Source: Candidatus Saccharibacteria bacterium UBA3749
GTDB taxonomy: Bacteria > Patescibacteriota > Saccharimonadia > Saccharimonadales > Saccharimonadaceae
Assembly (NCBI GenBank): GCA_002371235.1
Contig: DFGN01000007.1
Location: 1 to 6,089 of the forward strand
Length of the DNA stretch: 6,089 bases
Direction: 5' to 3'
A model generated the notes under the pieces. It ran no database searches. It had not been told where the DNA came from and saw nothing but the letters and a program-made list of their open reading frames with translations. Positions 4,784 to 6,089 of this stretch are shown one piece after another; the first letter of the stretch is position 1, and each line of letters starts with the position of its first letter. Made by a program: the position numbers and the translations under genes.

Positions 4784-6089
4784 ATGAAAGTAAACATAGT
4801 CACTAACCATCATGAGGTTTCATTTTGTAACGATCATGAGGTCTCATTTTTGCCCTTTCTTCTATTTACGCTAACTAGTCTTACTATGATTTCTGGTTTA
4901 GTGTTAGCTTCTAGTATTGCCTCAGCCGATGATAATTCTACTGTAGATCAAATTAATATTACCGTCCCTATGTCCTGTACTATGTCCGGTACTGGTATGG
5001 ATAGTCATAATACTAATATTAATAATGGTACCTATACGTCAGACATTGGTACTACTACTATGCATGTATTCTGTAATGATAATGAAGGATTCGCTATCTA
5101 TGCAGCAGGGTATACTGGGAATGAAATAGGTGGTACTAATAGTAACAAACTAGTAGGAACATCAGCCAGTAGTAATGCAACTATAGAATCAGGTATCGCA
5201 ACATCTGCTGGTAATCCAGACGTATCTAACTGGGCCATGAAACTCACTATGACTCAGGACTCAGGAGATACTACAACTGACAATGCCTTCACCATTGATT
5301 CTGCTCCTAATGTAGCACTTCCTAGTGAAGCAGAATCTGGTGCAACTCAAGCTCCATTTAGTAACTACCACGTAGTCCCAAATGAATACGTCAAAGTAGC
5401 ACATAAGAACTCTGGTACCGATATGACTGCAACTACTGGTGGAGTTAAACTTACTACTACCTATGCTGCCTACATCAGTAAGACTCAACCGGCGGATACA
5501 TACAGCGGACAAGTTATCTATACCCTAGTTCATCCATCATCTGCTGCACCTTCCGTACTCACTCCGCCCACATCCTGTCCTACTCCAGTCCCAGGCTTAA
5601 CTTATATGCAAGACCTAAATAGCTCTAATAAAGCCACCATACTAAACAACATGACTGAAGACTCACAATATTACTTAGCCGATAAACGTGATGATAAAAC
5701 CTACTGTGTAGCCAAACTAAAAGACGGTAATCTATGGATGACTCAAAACCTAGATCACGACATTAAGACGGACGGCAGTGTCATATATAATAATACCACT
5801 ACTGACCTAGGCTGGAATGGCACGAGTTATGCCACTGCTAGTTGGAGTCCAGCTTCTGCTACGAAAGCAACTAGTGATACCACTTGGACTAAAAATAGCA
5901 CCGGCTATACTATCCCCGAGTCCTACGACCCAGGTGAACTCTATTGGAATGGTACTGCTTCAGGCTACATCTCTTCAGAGTCAGATTGTACTACTGCTGG
6001 AGGTACATGGGGTAGCACTAATAACGTTTGTAACCTAATCTCCTCCACGGGCGACTCTCACTATCACCTAGGTAACTACTACAACTGGA
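4784..6089 (+). CDS. Secreted FISUMP-domain surface protein, 3' end beyond the window
   Basis: The frame is open for 435 codons to the window edge without a stop. Residues 1-48 form a signal peptide: a hydrophobic core (about 22-42) and an ASA cleavage site (46-48) before DDNST. The n-region is odd, with one lysine and a repeated HEVSF at 10-14 and 18-22. Residues about 54-250 are Thr/Ser/Asn-rich and predicted beta-rich. They contain a possible C65-C97 disulfide and end in SGQVIYTLVHP (241-251). A Pro-rich linker (252-270) leads to a FISUMP domain starting at about 272: YYLADKRDDKTYCVAKLKDG (296-315), WMTQNLD (318-324) and GNYYNW (430-435), which matches the family's conserved Y-G-x-Y-Y-N-W region. 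FISUMP proteins are exported, but their biochemical role is not established; cell-surface contact or adhesion is a reasonable inference. Cysteines 265, 308, 402 and 416 could form further disulfides. No anchor is visible, as the C-terminus is missing. It has its own promoter. Confidence 0.85.
   Translation, partial: MKVNIVTNHHEVSFCNDHEVSFLPFLLFTLTSLTMISGLVLASSIASADDNSTVDQINITVPMSCTMSGTGMDSHNTNINNGTYTSDIGTTTMHVFCNDNEGFAIYAAGYTGNEIGGTNSNKLVGTSASSNATIESGIATSAGNPDVSNWAMKLTMTQDSGDTTTDNAFTIDSAPNVALPSEAESGATQAPFSNYHVVPNEYVKVAHKNSGTDMTATTGGVKLTTTYAAYISKTQPADTYSGQVIYTLVHPSSAAPSVLTPPTSCPTPVPGLTYMQDLNSSNKATILNNMTEDSQYYLADKRDDKTYCVAKLKDGNLWMTQNLDHDIKTDGSVIYNNTTTDLGWNGTSYATASWSPASATKATSDTTWTKNSTGYTIPESYDPGELYWNGTASGYISSESDCTTAGGTWGSTNNVCNLISSTGDSHYHLGNYYNW
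4809..4850 (+). repeat. Direct repeat in the signal-peptide coding region
   Basis: ATCATGAGGTTTCATTTT (4809-4826) and ATCATGAGGTCTCATTTT (4833-4850) differ at one base and are offset by 24 nt (8 codons), encoding HEVSF twice. Each unit contains inverted arms: ATGAG-GT-CTCAT (4836-4847) is perfect, and the first copy (4812-4823) keeps pairing in RNA through a G-U pair. Confidence 0.75.

Noticed and set aside
5817..6038. 73-codon plus-strand frame near the right end
   Set aside because: It overlaps in another frame with the FISUMP domain, whose translation carries the family motifs on both sides.

Overview
The window looks like an accessory surface-structure region from an ultra-small epibiotic bacterium of the Candidatus Saccharibacteria (TM7) / Patescibacteria type. 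The main pointer is the last gene, a secreted protein with a beta-rich N-terminal region followed by a FISUMP (Fibrobacter succinogenes major paralogous) domain. That combination is familiar to me from Saccharibacteria, and FISUMP domains also occur in Fibrobacter and Bacteroidetes. TGA behaves as a normal stop. The taxon is an inference, because no rRNA or housekeeping gene is present.

Layout. Positions 1-507 hold no intact gene. At the left edge is the start of a minus-strand gene (ATG at 11-9) with a good Shine-Dalgarno site and an extended -10 box. Behind it lie two short open stretches on the minus strand (135-245 and 302-445). They read like the C-terminal ends of proteins but have no start codon at their upstream ends, and I interpret them as remnants of decayed genes. 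Positions 508-4681 are a tight three-gene plus-strand operon for a cell-surface polysaccharide. It encodes a polyprenyl-phosphate glycosylphosphotransferase (first sugar onto the lipid carrier), a GT4 glycosyltransferase (chain elongation) and a Wzy/O-antigen-ligase family membrane protein (polymerisation or transfer outside the membrane). The first two genes are 3 nt apart and the second and third overlap by 17 nt. No flippase or chain-length regulator is visible here. Position 4683 onward starts a separate transcription unit, with its own promoter, a hairpin in the 5' leader and a secreted FISUMP protein that is still open at the right edge (435 codons visible).

Points of interest. The operon appears to start leaderless, with an extended -10 only 6 nt before the ATG. 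The GT4 enzyme has a roughly 50-residue low-complexity insert containing a 15-codon duplication. The Wzy protein has a charged, repetitive insert in an outer loop. The FISUMP protein has a signal peptide with a duplicated HEVSF motif, encoded by a 24-nt direct repeat whose units are self-complementary. Base skew also flips, with G over C in the polysaccharide genes and C over G in the FISUMP gene, although all lie on the same strand. I did not find a clearly new multi-gene system.
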